A DNA stretch of 64,000 bases from NCBI RefSeq assembly GCF_003261635.1, contig NZ_QFXK01000009.1, positions 469,000-532,999 on the forward strand, in the 5' to 3' direction. The notes under the pieces were generated by a model, which ran no database searches, was not told the origin of the DNA, and worked only from the letters and a program-made list of their open reading frames with translations. This document shows positions 24,909-36,842 of the stretch, piece after piece (within the stretch, counting starts at the first letter, position 1; the number at the start of each line of letters is the position of its first letter). The DNA is from Kribbella monticola. GTDB lineage: Bacteria > Actinomycetota > Actinomycetes > Propionibacteriales > Kribbellaceae. Position numbers and translations under genes: made by a program.

Positions 24909-25573
24909 AGCCCACGATCGGAATCCTCGGCGCCGGCAAGGTCGGCACGGTTCTGGCCCGCCTCGCGGTCGCTGCCGGGTACCACGTCCTCATCGCCGGC
25001 TCGGGTGAGGTGTCGAAGATCGCGCTGATCGTCGAGGTCGTCACGCCCGGTGCGGTGGCGACGACGGCGGCCGAAGCAGCAGCACAGGCCGATGTGGTGA
25101 TCCTCGCGCTGCCGCTCGGCAAGTACCGGAGCATCCCGGCCGAGGCGCTGGACGGCAAGCTGGTCATCGACGCGATGAACTACTGGTGGGAGATCGACGG
25201 CCGCCGCGACGACCTGACCGATCCGCGGACGTCGTCCAGTGAGATCGTCCAGGAGTTCCTGCGGGGAGCGCGGGTGGTGAAGGCGTTCAACCACATGGGC
25301 TACCACGACCTCGAGGACGGCGCCCGGCCGGCCGGAGCCCCGGACCGCAAGGCGATCGCGGTCGCGGGGGAGCCCGGTGACGTCGAGGTGGTCGCGGGGA
25401 TCGTCGACGCACTCGGCTTCGACCCGGTGCCGGCCGGTCCGTTGGCCGAAGGTGTGCGCTTCGGCCCCGACACCGAACTGTTCGGCGCCAACGTCGACGC
25501 CGACGAGGTCCGCGCAATGCTCGACCGCTTCCCGGACACCCTGCGCGGCCGGCTCAGGTCGGTCAGCGGGTGA
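24905..25573 (+). CDS. NADP-binding reductase (NADPH-F420 oxidoreductase-like)
   Basis: A 222-residue Rossmann protein. It begins [21 protein letters not shown] (G-x-G-x-x-G) and has [16 protein letters not shown] and [13 protein letters not shown], as in NADPH:F420 oxidoreductase relatives and coenzyme F420-dependent NADP reductase. Later blocks [17 protein letters not shown] match this group. It may supply reduced cofactor to the LLM oxidoreductase encoded just upstream, with which it overlaps by 4 bases. Its 3' end overlaps the convergent DHFR-like gene by 11 bases. Confidence 0.85.
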   Translation: MKPTIGILGAGKVGTVLARLAVAAGYHVLIAGSGEVSKIALIVEVVTPGAVATTAAEAAAQADVVILALPLGKYRSIPAEALDGKLVIDAMNYWWEIDGRRDDLTDPRTSSSEIVQEFLRGARVVKAFNHMGYHDLEDGARPAGAPDRKAIAVAGEPGDVEVVAGIVDALGFDPVPAGPLAEGVRFGPDTELFGANVDADEVRAMLDRFPDTLRGRLRSVSG

Positions 25574-26138
25574 CGTCGTACACCAGCTTCTGGATTCCGT
25601 TCGGGTAGGACTGGCTCTCGACGAGGGTCAGGTTCTGCTGGTCCTTGTCGCTTTCGCTGAACATTCGCTTGCCGGCGCCGAGCAGGACCGGGAAGACCAG
25701 CAGGTGGTAGCGGTCGATCAGGCCGGCGTCGGACAGGTTGCGGTTCAGGGTGGCGCTGCCATGGATGATGATCGGACCGCCCTCGGTCTGCTTGAGCGCC
25801 GCGACGTCGTCCAGCGACCGCAGGATGGTGGTCTCGCCCCAGGTGGACACCAGGTCCTGGTCCTGCAGGGTGGTCGATACGACGTACTTCGGCATCGCGT
25901 TGTAGCCGGCGAAGTCGACAGTCATCCCGGGCCAGACCGGCGCGAACGCCTGGTAGCTGACGCGGCCCATCATCATGGCCGTGGCCTCGTTCTGTTCGCG
26001 GCCCTTCAGTTCGTACGCGGCCTCGTCGTACGCGACGGCTTTGAAGGTCCAGCCCGAGTTGCGGTAGCCCGGTTCTCCGCCGGGCGCCTCGACGACGCCG
26101 TCGAGTGAAACGAACGCGGTGGCGATCAGGGTGCGCAT
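25563..26138 (-). CDS. dihydrofolate reductase-family (RibD C-terminal) protein
   Basis: A 191-residue RibD_C/DHFR-like protein. The start [21 protein letters not shown] and the central [16 protein letters not shown] are the family's usual N-terminal strand and NADPH-binding loop (G-S-A-T-L). The ATG at 26138 has a GGAGGA site 7 bases upstream. Proteins of this single-domain group are common in actinobacteria with mostly unknown substrates; true folate reduction is unlikely. Convergent with the NADP reductase. Confidence 0.9.
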   Translation of the reverse strand: MRTLIATAFVSLDGVVEAPGGEPGYRNSGWTFKAVAYDEAAYELKGREQNEATAMMMGRVSYQAFAPVWPGMTVDFAGYNAMPKYVVSTTLQDQDLVSTWGETTILRSLDDVAALKQTEGGPIIIHGSATLNRNLSDAGLIDRYHLLVFPVLLGAGKRMFSESDKDQQNLTLVESQSYPNGIQKLVYDVTR

Positions 26139-26282
26139 CTGTTGTCCTCCGTGGGATTCGATCCGGTGTGCTGTCGTCACTGCGTCGAGCGCACAGTGCC
26201 CGGATGGACATCCAACACGGAGTGATCTGGATCACCTCCACCGGCCGGCTCGAGCATCGCAGCATGGCCTGGAGCCGACGAC

Positions 26283-27992
26283 TCAGCTGACGATGCCGTA
26301 GTCGCGGATCTTGCGATAGATGGTCGCGCGGGACATGCCGAGCGCGGCGGCCGCGGCGGTCTTGTCGCCGTTGTGGGCGGCCAGCGCACCGACGACGGCG
26401 TCGCGCTCGAGGGCTTCCATCCTGGTCAGGTGGCGTCGCGTCGTCGCATGGCATTCGGCCGGCAGGTCGTCGAGTTCGATGACGCCGGAGCGGCGGCGAC
26501 GGGCGACCTCGGTCAGCACCCGCCGCAGGTGGGTGACGTTACCGGCCCAGGGAAGTCGCATCAGCTGGTTGGTCGCGGCCGGCGACATCGTCACGCCGGT
26601 GATCCCGGCCCTGCTGAGGAGATGCCGCGCGAGCGCCGGGACGTCCTCCAGGTGATGGCGCAACGGTGGCACCGCGACCGTCCGCGGGAAGAAGTGCAGG
26701 AGCTGGGTGCCGAGCTGCTCGGAGCCGCCGGTTTGTCCGGTCAGCATCGTGAGTGCGACCCACGGATCCCGGCCGATCGAGCCGTCACGGGCACCCTGCA
26801 GCAACTCGGTCAGGCCTTCGATGGTCTCGCCGCTGAGCAGATGGGCGTGCTGGATGATCAGATCCGCGCCGGACTCCAATTCGTTCCCGGCGCGACTGAG
26901 CAACTCGTCCGCCGAGGCGGGGTCGGCTGCATCGACGATCGCCAGTCTGCCGTTCGGCGAGGTGTAGTCGTGCACGCTGCGCAAGAGAGTCAGCTTGCCC
27001 ACGCCGGACTCGCCCTCGGCGACCAGCCACTCGGCCCGGGCGGTGGCGTCCAGCACCTCCTGGATCGTGTGCCGCCACAAGGCGCTGGTCCCGGCGACAC
27101 CGGGTAGTGCCGGTACGCGCCCTTCGCTGGTCGTACGCAGTCCGGGCCGCTGTTCCTTGATCTGGATGACTCCACCGGCCAGGGTGTCGCCCAGGAACGT
27201 CGGGTTGTAGGCGAGCCGGGCGATGGTCCCGCTGGGCAGGTCGGCGATGAACGTCACCGGTTTCGTGCCACCGCGGGCGTCCCGGGTGCGATCGATCAGA
27301 GCGGCCTGATCGGTGGAGTCGAAGTGCTGCTGGGCGTGCGAGTTGATCATGAAGACCTCGTCGCCGAGCGCGATCACGGAGCCGCCGGTGTGCCGGCAGA
27401 CCGCGTAGTAGTCGCTCAGCAGCGCCTGGTCCAGCGCGTTCGCCTCCTCCACGATGCGCTCCTGGATCCGCCGGGCCGCGAGCTTGGCGAACGACAGCAG
27501 CACGGCATTCGAGTTCTTCGCCTGCGTGGTGATGTCGAGTACGCCGAGCAGCCCGCCGGTGACCGGGTGTGCGATCGGCGCCCCGGCGCACGCGAAGCCC
27601 CGCAGTACGCCGGTGTAGTGCTCCTCGCCGAGGACCAGGATCGGCCCGCCGACCTCCAGGGCGGTGCCGATGCCGTTGGTGCCGACCTCCGACTCGGCAT
27701 AGCGGAACCCGGGGGCCAGGTCGACGGAGTCCAGACGCCGGATCAGCGTGCGGTCACCGCCGCGACGGTCCAGCACCACCCCTTTGGCGTCGGTCAGGAT
27801 GATGCACACCGGTTCGTTGGTGAGCTCCGACGACAGCGCGTCGATGACCGGCCGGGCGGCCCTGGTCAGCGTGGTGTCGTAGTCGATCCCGGCGAAGTAC
27901 GACGGCGCCGGCTGGTCGGCGTCGACGAGCGACGCCTGAGAGCGCTGCCAGGACATCCGGATCGTGTTCCGGACAGGCAGGTCGGTGGGCAT
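26283..27992 (-). CDS. mimR: Fis-family activator of the monooxygenase operon (MimR/AcoR-like)
   Basis: A 569-residue activator: a GAF-type sensor (about residues 55-210), a degenerate AAA+ domain (about 315-490; Walker A as [13 protein letters not shown]) and a C-terminal Fis HTH (about 525-569; [27 protein letters not shown]). The AAA part lacks the G-A-F-T-G-A loop that contacts sigma-54, as expected in actinobacteria without sigma-54, so it must activate another holoenzyme. Its divergent position next to prmA and its architecture match the MimR-type regulators of mycobacterial and Gordonia propane/acetone clusters. Start at 27992 with GGAGGGAG upstream. The symbol is by analogy. Confidence 0.88.
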   Translation of the reverse strand: MPTDLPVRNTIRMSWQRSQASLVDADQPAPSYFAGIDYDTTLTRAARPVIDALSSELTNEPVCIILTDAKGVVLDRRGGDRTLIRRLDSVDLAPGFRYAESEVGTNGIGTALEVGGPILVLGEEHYTGVLRGFACAGAPIAHPVTGGLLGVLDITTQAKNSNAVLLSFAKLAARRIQERIVEEANALDQALLSDYYAVCRHTGGSVIALGDEVFMINSHAQQHFDSTDQAALIDRTRDARGGTKPVTFIADLPSGTIARLAYNPTFLGDTLAGGVIQIKEQRPGLRTTSEGRVPALPGVAGTSALWRHTIQEVLDATARAEWLVAEGESGVGKLTLLRSVHDYTSPNGRLAIVDAADPASADELLSRAGNELESGADLIIQHAHLLSGETIEGLTELLQGARDGSIGRDPWVALTMLTGQTGGSEQLGTQLLHFFPRTVAVPPLRHHLEDVPALARHLLSRAGITGVTMSPAATNQLMRLPWAGNVTHLRRVLTEVARRRRSGVIELDDLPAECHATTRRHLTRMEALERDAVVGALAAHNGDKTAAAAALGMSRATIYRKIRDYGIVS

Positions 27993-28065
27993 CCCGGCTC
28001 CCTCCGCTCGGCGACTGATGGACAGCGGAACATCACCAACAGTAGGTCGCACGGCGCAGAACGGC

Positions 28066-28080
28066 GTCTCACATTGAGAC
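28066..28080. promoter_or_regulatory. inverted repeat in the mimR-prmA gap, candidate activator site
   Basis: GTCTCACATTGAGAC: GTCTCA and TGAGAC are perfect 6-bp arms around CAT, 60 bases upstream of the prmA start in a 147-base divergent gap. AcoR/MimR-type activators bind such symmetric upstream sites, so this is the leading candidate. A repeated GACAGCGG also occurs at 28021 and 28078. Confidence 0.6.
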
Positions 28081-28139
28081 AGCGGCCCGCTCATCGGACA
28101 GCTTTCATCGCTGCAACACAGCCGATTCTGGAGGCAGAG

Positions 28140-29777
28140 ATGAGCAGGCAGAGTCTCACCAAGGCGCATGCCAAGATCACCGAACTCTCGTGGGAGCCGA
28201 CCTTCGCCACGCCGGCCACCCGGTTCGGGACGGACTACACGTTCGAGCGGGCGCCCAAGAAGGACCCGCTGAAGCAGATCATGCGGTCCTACTTCCCGAT
28301 GGAGGAGGAGAAGGACAACCGGGTCTACGGCGCCATGGACGGCGCGATCCGGGGGAACATGTTCCGCCAGGTCCAGCAGCGCTGGCTGGAGTGGCAGAAG
28401 CTGTTCCTGAGCATCATCCCGTTCCCGGAGATCTCCGCGGCCCGGGCGATGCCGATGGCGATCGACGCGGTCCCGAACCCGGAGATCCACAACGGTCTCG
28501 CGGTGCAGATGATCGACGAGGTCCGGCACTCGACGATCCAGATGAACCTCAAGAAGCTGTACATGAACAACTACATCGACCCGGCCGGTTTCGACATGAC
28601 CGAGAAGGCGTTCGCGAACAACTACGCGGGCACCATCGGCCGGCAGTTCGGCGAGGGGTTCATCACCGGTGACGCGATCACCGCCGCGAACATCTATCTG
28701 ACGGTGGTCGCCGAGACCGCGTTCACGAACACGCTGTTCGTCGCCATGCCGGACGAGGCGGCGGCCAACGGCGACTACCTGCTGCCGACGGTGGTCCACT
28801 CGGTCCAGTCCGACGAGTCGCGGCACATCAGCAACGGGTACTCGATCCTGCTGATGGCACTCGCCGACGAGCGCAACCGGCCGCTGCTCGAACGCGACCT
28901 GCGCTACGCGTGGTGGAACAACCACTGCGTCGTGGACGCCGCGATCGGCACCTTCATCGAGTACGGCACGAAGGACCGGCGCAAGGACCGGGAGAGCTAT
29001 GCGGAGATGTGGCGTCGCTGGATCTACGACGACTACTACCGCAGCTACCTGCTGCCGCTGGAGAAGTACGGGCTCACGATCCCGCACGACCTGGTCGAGG
29101 AGGCCTGGAACCGGATCACCAACAAGGGCTACGTGCACGAGGTGGCGCGGTTCTTCGCCACCGGCTGGCCGGTGAACTACTGGCGGATCGACGCCATGAC
29201 CGACACCGACTTCGAGTGGTTCGAGCACAAGTACCCGGGCTGGTACTCCAAGTACGGCAAGTGGTGGGAGAACTACAACCGGCTCGCCTACCCGGGCCGG
29301 AACAAGCCGATCGCGTTCGAGGAGGTCGGGTACCAGTACCCGCACCGCTGCTGGACCTGCATGGTGCCGGCGCTGATCCGCGAGGACATGGTCACCGAGA
29401 AGGTCGACGACCAGTGGCGCACCTACTGCTCGGAGACCTGCTACTGGACCGATGCCGTCGCGTTCCGCAGCGAGTACGAGGGCCGGCCGACGCCGAACAT
29501 GGGCCGGCTGACCGGGTTCCGCGAGTGGGAGACGCTGCACCACAACAAGGACCTGGCCGACATCGTGGCGGATCTCGGCTACGTCCGCGACGACGGCAAG
29601 ACGCTGATCGGCCAGCCGCACCTGGACCTGGACGACCCGAAGAAGATGTGGACCCTCGACGACGTCCGCGGCAACACGTTCATGAGCCCGAACGTGCTGC
29701 TGAACCAGATGTCGGACGCCGAGCGCGAGGCCCACGTCGCGGCGTACAAGGCGAACGGCACGAAGGCCGCCGGCTGA
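28140..29777 (+). CDS. prmA: propane monooxygenase-type hydroxylase alpha subunit
   Basis: A 545-residue soluble diiron monooxygenase alpha subunit, the active-site subunit that inserts oxygen into propane or related small substrates. The ligands are readable: E97, E127 and H130 (IDEVRH), E192 (VVAETAF), E226 and H229 (SDESRH). The spacings (30, 65 and 99 residues from the first E-x-x-H) equal those of soluble methane monooxygenase, so the site is intact. The ATG at 28140 has GGAGG 8 bases upstream. Length and gene order match PrmA/MimA. It should assemble with the beta subunit (30913), be reduced by PrmB and be coupled by PrmD. Phenol or acetone oxidation is possible, since mim clusters handle these too. 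Confidence 0.95.
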   Translation: MSRQSLTKAHAKITELSWEPTFATPATRFGTDYTFERAPKKDPLKQIMRSYFPMEEEKDNRVYGAMDGAIRGNMFRQVQQRWLEWQKLFLSIIPFPEISAARAMPMAIDAVPNPEIHNGLAVQMIDEVRHSTIQMNLKKLYMNNYIDPAGFDMTEKAFANNYAGTIGRQFGEGFITGDAITAANIYLTVVAETAFTNTLFVAMPDEAAANGDYLLPTVVHSVQSDESRHISNGYSILLMALADERNRPLLERDLRYAWWNNHCVVDAAIGTFIEYGTKDRRKDRESYAEMWRRWIYDDYYRSYLLPLEKYGLTIPHDLVEEAWNRITNKGYVHEVARFFATGWPVNYWRIDAMTDTDFEWFEHKYPGWYSKYGKWWENYNRLAYPGRNKPIAFEEVGYQYPHRCWTCMVPALIREDMVTEKVDDQWRTYCSETCYWTDAVAFRSEYEGRPTPNMGRLTGFREWETLHHNKDLADIVADLGYVRDDGKTLIGQPHLDLDDPKKMWTLDDVRGNTFMSPNVLLNQMSDAEREAHVAAYKANGTKAAG

Positions 29778-29786
29778 CCCCTGACC

Positions 29787-29831
29787 CGGCCGGTGGCGCT
29801 GTGTTGCCCTGTCGTCCGGCGCCATCGGCCG
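29787..29831 (+). terminator. long hairpin between prmA and prmB, possible attenuator
   Basis: A 13-bp stem (29787-29799 with 29819-29831, one G-U pair) closes a 19-base loop, starting 10 bases after the prmA stop. There is no U-tract. It may act as a partial terminator or a 3' stabiliser that sets a higher level of the hydroxylase than of the reductase. Confidence 0.55.
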
Positions 29832-29876
29832 TTCCATCCAGCCGTACCAACCACCAGCCAGCGTGAGGAGGCCGTC

Positions 29877-30911
29877 GTGGCCGACAGCCATCGCATTCGC
29901 TTCGAACCGGTCGACATCGAGATGGACGTCACCGAGGACGACAAGATCCTCGACGCGGCGTTCCGGCAGGGCATCCACCTGATGCACGGCTGCAGGGAGG
30001 GCCAGTGCTCTGCCTGCAAGTCGTACGTCCTCGAAGGTGACCTGCAGATGGAGCGCTACTCGACCTTCGCCTGCAACGACGCCGAGGTCGCCGAAGGGTA
30101 CGTGCTGCTGTGCCGGGCGCACGCCTACAGCGACTGCACGATCGAGTTGCTCAACTTCGACCCCGACGAACTGCTCGGCGGCATCCCGATCGGAACCGTC
30201 AGCGCCGAGGTCAGCGCCATCGAGCCGGTCACCCGCGACATCGTCTCGCTGCGCCTGACGGCCGGGCACGCCTTCGATTTCAAGCCGGGACAATACGTCG
30301 ACATCACCATCCCCGGGACCGAAGACCACCGCTCGTTCTCGATGGCGACGACGCCGTCGACCGCGGGCGAGCTCGAGTTCCTGATCAAGAAGTACCCCGG
30401 TGGCCGGTTCTCGGCGTTGCTCGACGGCGAGCTGAAGGTCGGCGACGTGGTGTCGCTGACCGGCCCGTACGGCTCGTCGACGCTCAAGGACGGCCACGTG
30501 CTGCCGGTGATCTGTATCGCCGGTGGCGCGGGGATGGCACCGATCCTGTCCATCCTGCGGCATCTGCGGGAGACGGGCAGCACCCGGCCGGTCCGGTTCT
30601 ACTACGGCGCCCGGACCGCGGCCGATCTCTTCTACCTGGACGTGATCTCCGAACTCGGTGCCGACCTGGCCGGGTTCGAGTTCGTCGCCTGCCTGTCGGA
30701 GTCGATGGAGGGTGCCGATGCTTCCGCCGAACAGGGCAACGTCACCGAGGTGGTCGAGCGCCGCGAGGCCGAGTTGCACCGCAGCGAGGTCTACCTGTGC
30801 GGTCCGCCGCCGATGGTGGACGCCGCCTTGACGTTGCTGGAGGCAAGCAACGTGCCGACCGACCAGGTCTTCTACGACAAATTCACCAGCCCAGCGACCG
30901 ATGGAGCCTGA
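29877..30911 (+). CDS. prmB: monooxygenase reductase (2Fe-2S, FAD, NADH)
   Basis: A 344-residue electron-transfer flavoprotein that carries electrons from NADH to the hydroxylase. An N-terminal plant-type ferredoxin domain has C39, C44, C47 and C79 (HGCREGQCSACK, then LLCRAH). The FAD domain contains R-S-F-S at 152-155, and the NADH domain G-G-A-G-M-A-P at about 216-222 and the terminal YLCGPPPMVDAA. The GTG at 29877 follows GAGGAGG. The order prmA-B-C-D is the one in Gordonia and Mycobacterium clusters. Confidence 0.95.
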   Translation: MADSHRIRFEPVDIEMDVTEDDKILDAAFRQGIHLMHGCREGQCSACKSYVLEGDLQMERYSTFACNDAEVAEGYVLLCRAHAYSDCTIELLNFDPDELLGGIPIGTVSAEVSAIEPVTRDIVSLRLTAGHAFDFKPGQYVDITIPGTEDHRSFSMATTPSTAGELEFLIKKYPGGRFSALLDGELKVGDVVSLTGPYGSSTLKDGHVLPVICIAGGAGMAPILSILRHLRETGSTRPVRFYYGARTAADLFYLDVISELGADLAGFEFVACLSESMEGADASAEQGNVTEVVERREAELHRSEVYLCGPPPMVDAALTLLEASNVPTDQVFYDKFTSPATDGA

Positions 30912-30912
30912 G

Positions 30913-32019
30913 ATGACGCAATCCGCAGTACCGAAGCAGCGCAGTTTCCCGAAGATCGAGTTCACCGACTCCGAGGCCGGCGCGCTGGAGTTCCCGAGCT
31001 CGAAGAGCCGGGCCTACAACTACTACCAGCCGGCCAAGCTGCGCGCGACGATGTACGAGGACGTCACGGTCGACGTGCAGCCGGACCCGGACCGGCACCT
31101 CAGCCAGGGCTGGATCTACGGCTTCGGCGACGGTCCCGGCGGCTACCCGAAGGAGTGGACGGCCGCGAAGTCGTCGAACTGGCACGCCTTCCTCGACCCG
31201 AACGAGGAGTGGAACCAGACGATCTACCGGAACAACTCCGCGATCGTCCGGCAGGTCGACCTGTGCCTGCAGAACGCCAAGCGGGCCAGGGCGTACGACG
31301 GCTGGAACCCGGCGTGGCTCAAGTTCGTCGAGCGCAACCTCGGCGCCTGGATGCACGCCGAGAACGGCCTGGCCCTGCACGTCTTCACCAGCATCCAGCG
31401 GTCCGGCCCGACCAACATGATCAACACCGCGGTCGCCGTCAACGCCGCCCACAAGATGCGCTTCGCGCAAGACCTCGCACTCTTCAACCTCGACCTGTCG
31501 GAAGCCGATGTACCGTTCGACGGCAGCGCTCACATCGGGGTCTGGAAGGACGCGCCCGAGTGGCAGCCGACGCGTGAGGTGGTCGAGCGGCTGACCGCGG
31601 TGGGCGACTGGTGCGAGTTGCTCTTCGCCACCAACATCGTGTTCGAGCAGCTGGTCGGTTCGCTGTTCCGGACCGAACTGGTGATGCAGATCGCGGCCCG
31701 CAACGGCGACTACATCACCCCGACGATCGTCGGCACCGGCGAGTACGACTACGACCGCGACCTGAACTACACCCGCAACCTGTTCCGGCTGCTGACCAGG
31801 GACGCAGAGTTCGGCGAGACCAACAAGGCGCTGTTCGGCGACTGGCTCGCCACCTGGGTGCCGCGCTGTCTCGACGCGGCCCAGGCGCTGCAGCCGATCT
31901 GGTCGCAGCCGGCCGACAAGCCGGTCACCTTCGCGTCGAGTCTCGACGCGGCCAAGCAGAAGTTCCGTTCGCTGCTCGAGGACCTCGGGCTCGACTCACC
32001 GAAGGAGCTGGACCAGTGA
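30913..32019 (+). CDS. prmC: propane monooxygenase-type hydroxylase beta subunit
   Basis: A 368-residue beta subunit with the ferritin-like fold but no metal site. The blocks [22 protein letters not shown] and [21 protein letters not shown] are typical of PrmC/MimC. It supports the alpha subunit in an alpha2-beta2 hydroxylase. The ATG at 30913, one base after the prmB stop and 6 bases after GGAG, is preferred over an ATG 4 codons upstream that overlaps prmB. Its stop overlaps the coupling-protein start. Confidence 0.93.
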   Translation: MTQSAVPKQRSFPKIEFTDSEAGALEFPSSKSRAYNYYQPAKLRATMYEDVTVDVQPDPDRHLSQGWIYGFGDGPGGYPKEWTAAKSSNWHAFLDPNEEWNQTIYRNNSAIVRQVDLCLQNAKRARAYDGWNPAWLKFVERNLGAWMHAENGLALHVFTSIQRSGPTNMINTAVAVNAAHKMRFAQDLALFNLDLSEADVPFDGSAHIGVWKDAPEWQPTREVVERLTAVGDWCELLFATNIVFEQLVGSLFRTELVMQIAARNGDYITPTIVGTGEYDYDRDLNYTRNLFRLLTRDAEFGETNKALFGDWLATWVPRCLDAAQALQPIWSQPADKPVTFASSLDAAKQKFRSLLEDLGLDSPKELDQ

Positions 32020-32357
32020 GCATGCATTTCGGATCCGACACCGAGTTCTCCAACAAGTGCGGGGTCACCTTGATGAACACTCCGATCGGCCGCGTCGTCG
32101 CCGAGGTGATGGGCGCCAAGGAGGGCGTCGAGCTGACCGAGTATCCGTCGATGATCCGTGTCGACGGCACCGGCCTGCTCGACTTCGACTACGCCGAGCT
32201 GACCGACGCGCTCGGCTCGGAGTTCGACGGCTCGGTGTTCGAGGAGATCTCCTCCACCCACTACGGCCGGATGGTGCACCTGGACGACAAGACCATCCTG
32301 TTCGCCAGTCCTGAGGACGCCGCCGAGTACATCGGCTTCGACCTGGTCAGGAAGTGA
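32016..32357 (+). CDS. prmD: monooxygenase coupling protein (MmoB/PrmD)
   Basis: A 113-residue cofactor-free effector that docks on the hydroxylase and tunes diiron reactivity. It reads [19 protein letters not shown] and [20 protein letters not shown], the conserved blocks of this family. Start: GTG at 32016 overlaps the prmC stop (GTGA); an ATG at 32022 is an alternative. The small size and position fit MmoB-like proteins. Confidence 0.92.
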   Translation: MSMHFGSDTEFSNKCGVTLMNTPIGRVVAEVMGAKEGVELTEYPSMIRVDGTGLLDFDYAELTDALGSEFDGSVFEEISSTHYGRMVHLDDKTILFASPEDAAEYIGFDLVRK

Positions 32358-32363
32358 TCGCCC

Positions 32364-33407
32364 ATGTACGAGCACGACGGTGAGAAGTACTTCGTCGTCG
32401 ACGCCCACATCGCGTTGTGGGACGGCCGCGAGTCGAACCAGAAGAACATCCACGGCAAGCAGTTCATCGACTGCTTCTACGACTACCACAAGAACCTCAG
32501 CCCGGAAGACGCCGTCTGGGACTACGACACCTACACGTACTACGGCGGCCAGCGGCTGCTGAAGGATCTGTTCGAGGACGGCTACGTCGATCACGCGATC
32601 TTCCAGCCGGCCATCCTCGGCGAGTTCTACCGCACCGGCTTCGGTCAGACCGAGGAAGCACTCGAGCTGACCCGGCAGAACCCGGGCAAGCTGACCTACA
32701 ACCACGCCTGGGATCCGCGCTTCGGCGAGGAAGGGCTCAGGCAGCTCCGCGAGGACGCGGCCCGGATGAACCTGAAGGGCGTGAAGCTCTACACCGCGGA
32801 ATGGCACGGCGACTCCCGCGGCTGGAAGCTCGACGACCCGTGGGCGCGTCGCTATCTCGAGGAGTGCCTCGAGCTCGGCATCAAGAACATCCATGTCCAC
32901 AAGGGCCCCACCATCCGGCCGCTGGACCGCGACGCCTTCGACGTGGCGGACATCGACAAGGTGGCGACCGACTACACCGACCTGAACTTCATCGTCGAGC
33001 ACGTCGGCCTGCCCAGGCTGGAGGACTTCTGCTGGATCGCCACCCAGGAGTCCAACGTGTACGGCGGGCTCGCGGTCGCGATGCCGTTCATCCACACCCG
33101 GCCCGGCTACTTCGCCCAGATCCTCGGCGAGCTCCTGTACTGGATCGGCGAGGACAAGATCCTGTTCTCCAGCGACTACGCGATCTGGACACCCAAGTGG
33201 CTGGTCGAGAAATTCGTCGACTTCCAGCTTCCGGCCGGCCAGTCGGAGTACGCGCCGATCACGGTCGAACAGAAGAAGAAGATCCTCGGGCTGAACGCGG
33301 CCGCGCTGTACGACCTCGACGTACCGGCGGAGCTGCGGCTGCCCACCAACGCCGGTGACACCGGCGCCGAGGTGGCAGCCGGGGCGAAGGAGGCCGTGGC
33401 GTCATGA
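32364..33407 (+). CDS. amidohydrolase-family protein of the monooxygenase cluster
   Basis: A 347-residue TIM-barrel hydrolase of the amidohydrolase-2 type. Metal-ligand candidates are the D-A-H block (FVVDAHIALWDG), H in NIHVHKGPT, H in VEHVGLP and D in FSSDYAIW. It begins 6 bases after prmD. A homologue sits at this position in mycobacterial and Gordonia clusters (the unnamed gene after mimD), but its role is not settled: it may hydrolyse a pathway intermediate or help the hydroxylase mature. Confidence 0.87.
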   Translation: MYEHDGEKYFVVDAHIALWDGRESNQKNIHGKQFIDCFYDYHKNLSPEDAVWDYDTYTYYGGQRLLKDLFEDGYVDHAIFQPAILGEFYRTGFGQTEEALELTRQNPGKLTYNHAWDPRFGEEGLRQLREDAARMNLKGVKLYTAEWHGDSRGWKLDDPWARRYLEECLELGIKNIHVHKGPTIRPLDRDAFDVADIDKVATDYTDLNFIVEHVGLPRLEDFCWIATQESNVYGGLAVAMPFIHTRPGYFAQILGELLYWIGEDKILFSSDYAIWTPKWLVEKFVDFQLPAGQSEYAPITVEQKKKILGLNAAALYDLDVPAELRLPTNAGDTGAEVAAGAKEAVAS

Positions 33408-34150
33408 GTACGGTCACCCCTGCCGCGCAGACCGGTTTGGCGAGCGAGGTGACGGCGGCCCTGGCGACCGTCGTCGACCCCGAACTGGACGAGCCGATCA
33501 CCGACCTCGGATTCGTCCGGTCGATCCGGATCGACGACGTCGGGGTGACCGTCCACCTACGGCTGCCGACGTCGTTCTGCGCACCGAACTTCGCCTACCT
33601 GATGGCCGCCGACGCCCAGGACGCGCTGCGCCGCGTCCCGGGCGCCGGCCGGGTGATGGTGCTGCTGGACGATCACCACGACTCGGACCGGATCAACGCC
33701 GGCCTGGCCCTGAACGCCGGCTACCGCGGCACCTTCGGCCCCGAGGCGGAGGACAGCCTGGACGAGCTCCGCCGGATCTTCCAGCGCAAGGCGCACACGG
33801 CCGCCATGGAGCGTTGCGTGATGGCCCTGCTTCGCACGACCGACCGGAATCTCGAGGACCTGCACGAGCTCACGCTCGGCGAGCTTCCGGGCGGTCCGCA
33901 CAAAGAAGCCCTGTTGCGGCGCCGGACCGACATCGGGCTCGGCATCCGCCCGGACGACCTGGTCGTCGTCGACGAGGACGGCCGGCCGGTCGCGCAGTCC
34001 GCCGTACCGCTAAGGCTTCGGTACGCCAAGGCGGTGCGCGTCTCCGTCGAGGGCAACGCGCACTTCTGCCGCGGCCTGCTGGCGACGAGGTACGACGACG
34101 AGCCGGGCGGGCTGTCCACTCACATCACCGACACGAGGAGAGCATCATGA
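33404..34150 (+). CDS. MIP18/DUF59 iron-sulfur assembly-like protein
   Basis: A 248-residue protein whose first 100 residues are a MIP18/PaaD-like domain (LATVVDPELDEPITDLGFVRSI, LRLPTSFCAPNFAYLM with the conserved cysteine). The C-terminal half is helical and less conserved. It overlaps both neighbours by ATGA. Similar proteins in related clusters are thought to help load iron or assemble the monooxygenase; no experiment is implied here. It differs from SUF-linked PaaD in length. Confidence 0.85.
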   Translation: MSTVTPAAQTGLASEVTAALATVVDPELDEPITDLGFVRSIRIDDVGVTVHLRLPTSFCAPNFAYLMAADAQDALRRVPGAGRVMVLLDDHHDSDRINAGLALNAGYRGTFGPEAEDSLDELRRIFQRKAHTAAMERCVMALLRTTDRNLEDLHELTLGELPGGPHKEALLRRRTDIGLGIRPDDLVVVDEDGRPVAQSAVPLRLRYAKAVRVSVEGNAHFCRGLLATRYDDEPGGLSTHITDTRRAS

Positions 34151-35172
34151 GGGCGGTACAAGTCGTCGGCTACCACACCAAGTTGCAGCTCACCGAAGTG
34201 CCGGAGCCGCAGCTCACCGGGCCGCTCGATGTCGTCGTCAGGATCGGTGGCGCCGGGGTGTGCCGGACCGATCTGCACATCCTCGAAGGGCAGTGGGCCG
34301 AGAAGAGCGGCGTCGCGCTGCCGTACACGATCGGTCACGAGAACGCCGGCTGGGTGCACGCGATCGGCGACGCGGTCACCAACGTGCAGGTCGGCGACAA
34401 GGTGATCCTGCATCCGCTTATCACCTGCGGCCTGTGCCGGGCCTGCCGGTTCGGTGACGACGTGCACTGTGAGAACAGCCGGTTCCCCGGTATCGATACC
34501 GACGGCGGCTACGCCGAATACCTCCGTACTACGGCCCGCAGCGTGGTCCGGATCGACGACAGCCTCCAGCCCGCGGATGTCGCGGCGCTCGCGGACGCGG
34601 GCCTCACGGCGTACCACGCTGTCGCGAAGGTCGCCCGCGCGACCAGGCCCGGGGACGTTTGCGTGGTGATCGGCGCCGGCGGTCTCGGTCACATCGGCAT
34701 CCAGGTGCTGAAGGCGATCTCGCCGGTCACCGTGGTGGTGGTCGACCGCAATCCGGCGGCCGTCCAGCTCGCCGTCGAGATCGGCGCGGACCACGGGATC
34801 GTTGCCGACGGCACCCAGATCGAGCAGGTGCTGGAACTGACCGCCGGCAAGGGCGCCGAGGCCGTCGTCGACTTCGTCGGCGAGGGCGGCGCGACCGCCG
34901 CGGGCGTGGCGATGCTGCGCCGGGCGGGCAACTACTACGTGGTCGGGTACGGCGAGAACCTCGACCTCCCGACGATCGACATCATCTCCACCGAGATCAA
35001 CTTCATCGGCAACCTGGTCGGCTCCTACAACGACCTGCAGGAGCTGATGGTGCTGGCCGCGCAGGGCAAGGTCACCCTGCACACCACGAAGTACCCGCTG
35101 GCCGACTTCCAGCAGGCGATCGACGACCTCGACGCGGGACTCGTCCGCGGCCGGGCGATTCTCATCCCTTGA
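34147..35172 (+). CDS. adh: zinc-dependent alcohol dehydrogenase of the cluster
   Basis: A 341-residue medium-chain ADH. Catalytic zinc ligands C39 and H64 with E65 (GVCRTDLH and GHENAG) and the four structural-zinc cysteines C94, C97, C100 and C108 (LITCGLCRACRFGDDVHC) are present; the NAD site is GAGGLGHIGIQVLKAI. It should oxidise the alcohol made by the monooxygenase (for example 2-propanol or 1-propanol) with NAD(P)+. The equivalent gene lies at this place in Gordonia TY-5 and mycobacteria. Confidence 0.92.
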   Translation: MRAVQVVGYHTKLQLTEVPEPQLTGPLDVVVRIGGAGVCRTDLHILEGQWAEKSGVALPYTIGHENAGWVHAIGDAVTNVQVGDKVILHPLITCGLCRACRFGDDVHCENSRFPGIDTDGGYAEYLRTTARSVVRIDDSLQPADVAALADAGLTAYHAVAKVARATRPGDVCVVIGAGGLGHIGIQVLKAISPVTVVVVDRNPAAVQLAVEIGADHGIVADGTQIEQVLELTAGKGAEAVVDFVGEGGATAAGVAMLRRAGNYYVVGYGENLDLPTIDIISTEINFIGNLVGSYNDLQELMVLAAQGKVTLHTTKYPLADFQQAIDDLDAGLVRGRAILIP

Positions 35173-35180
35173 AAGGCTGA

Positions 35181-36833
<1,653 letters not shown>

Positions 36834-36842
36834 TTTCCCCCG

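Noticed and set aside
26283..30965. A 1560-codon minus-strand frame extending the activator across prmA and prmB
   Set aside because: The regulator's homology begins at 27992, where a ribosome site and ATG lie. The extension is antisense to the monooxygenase genes.
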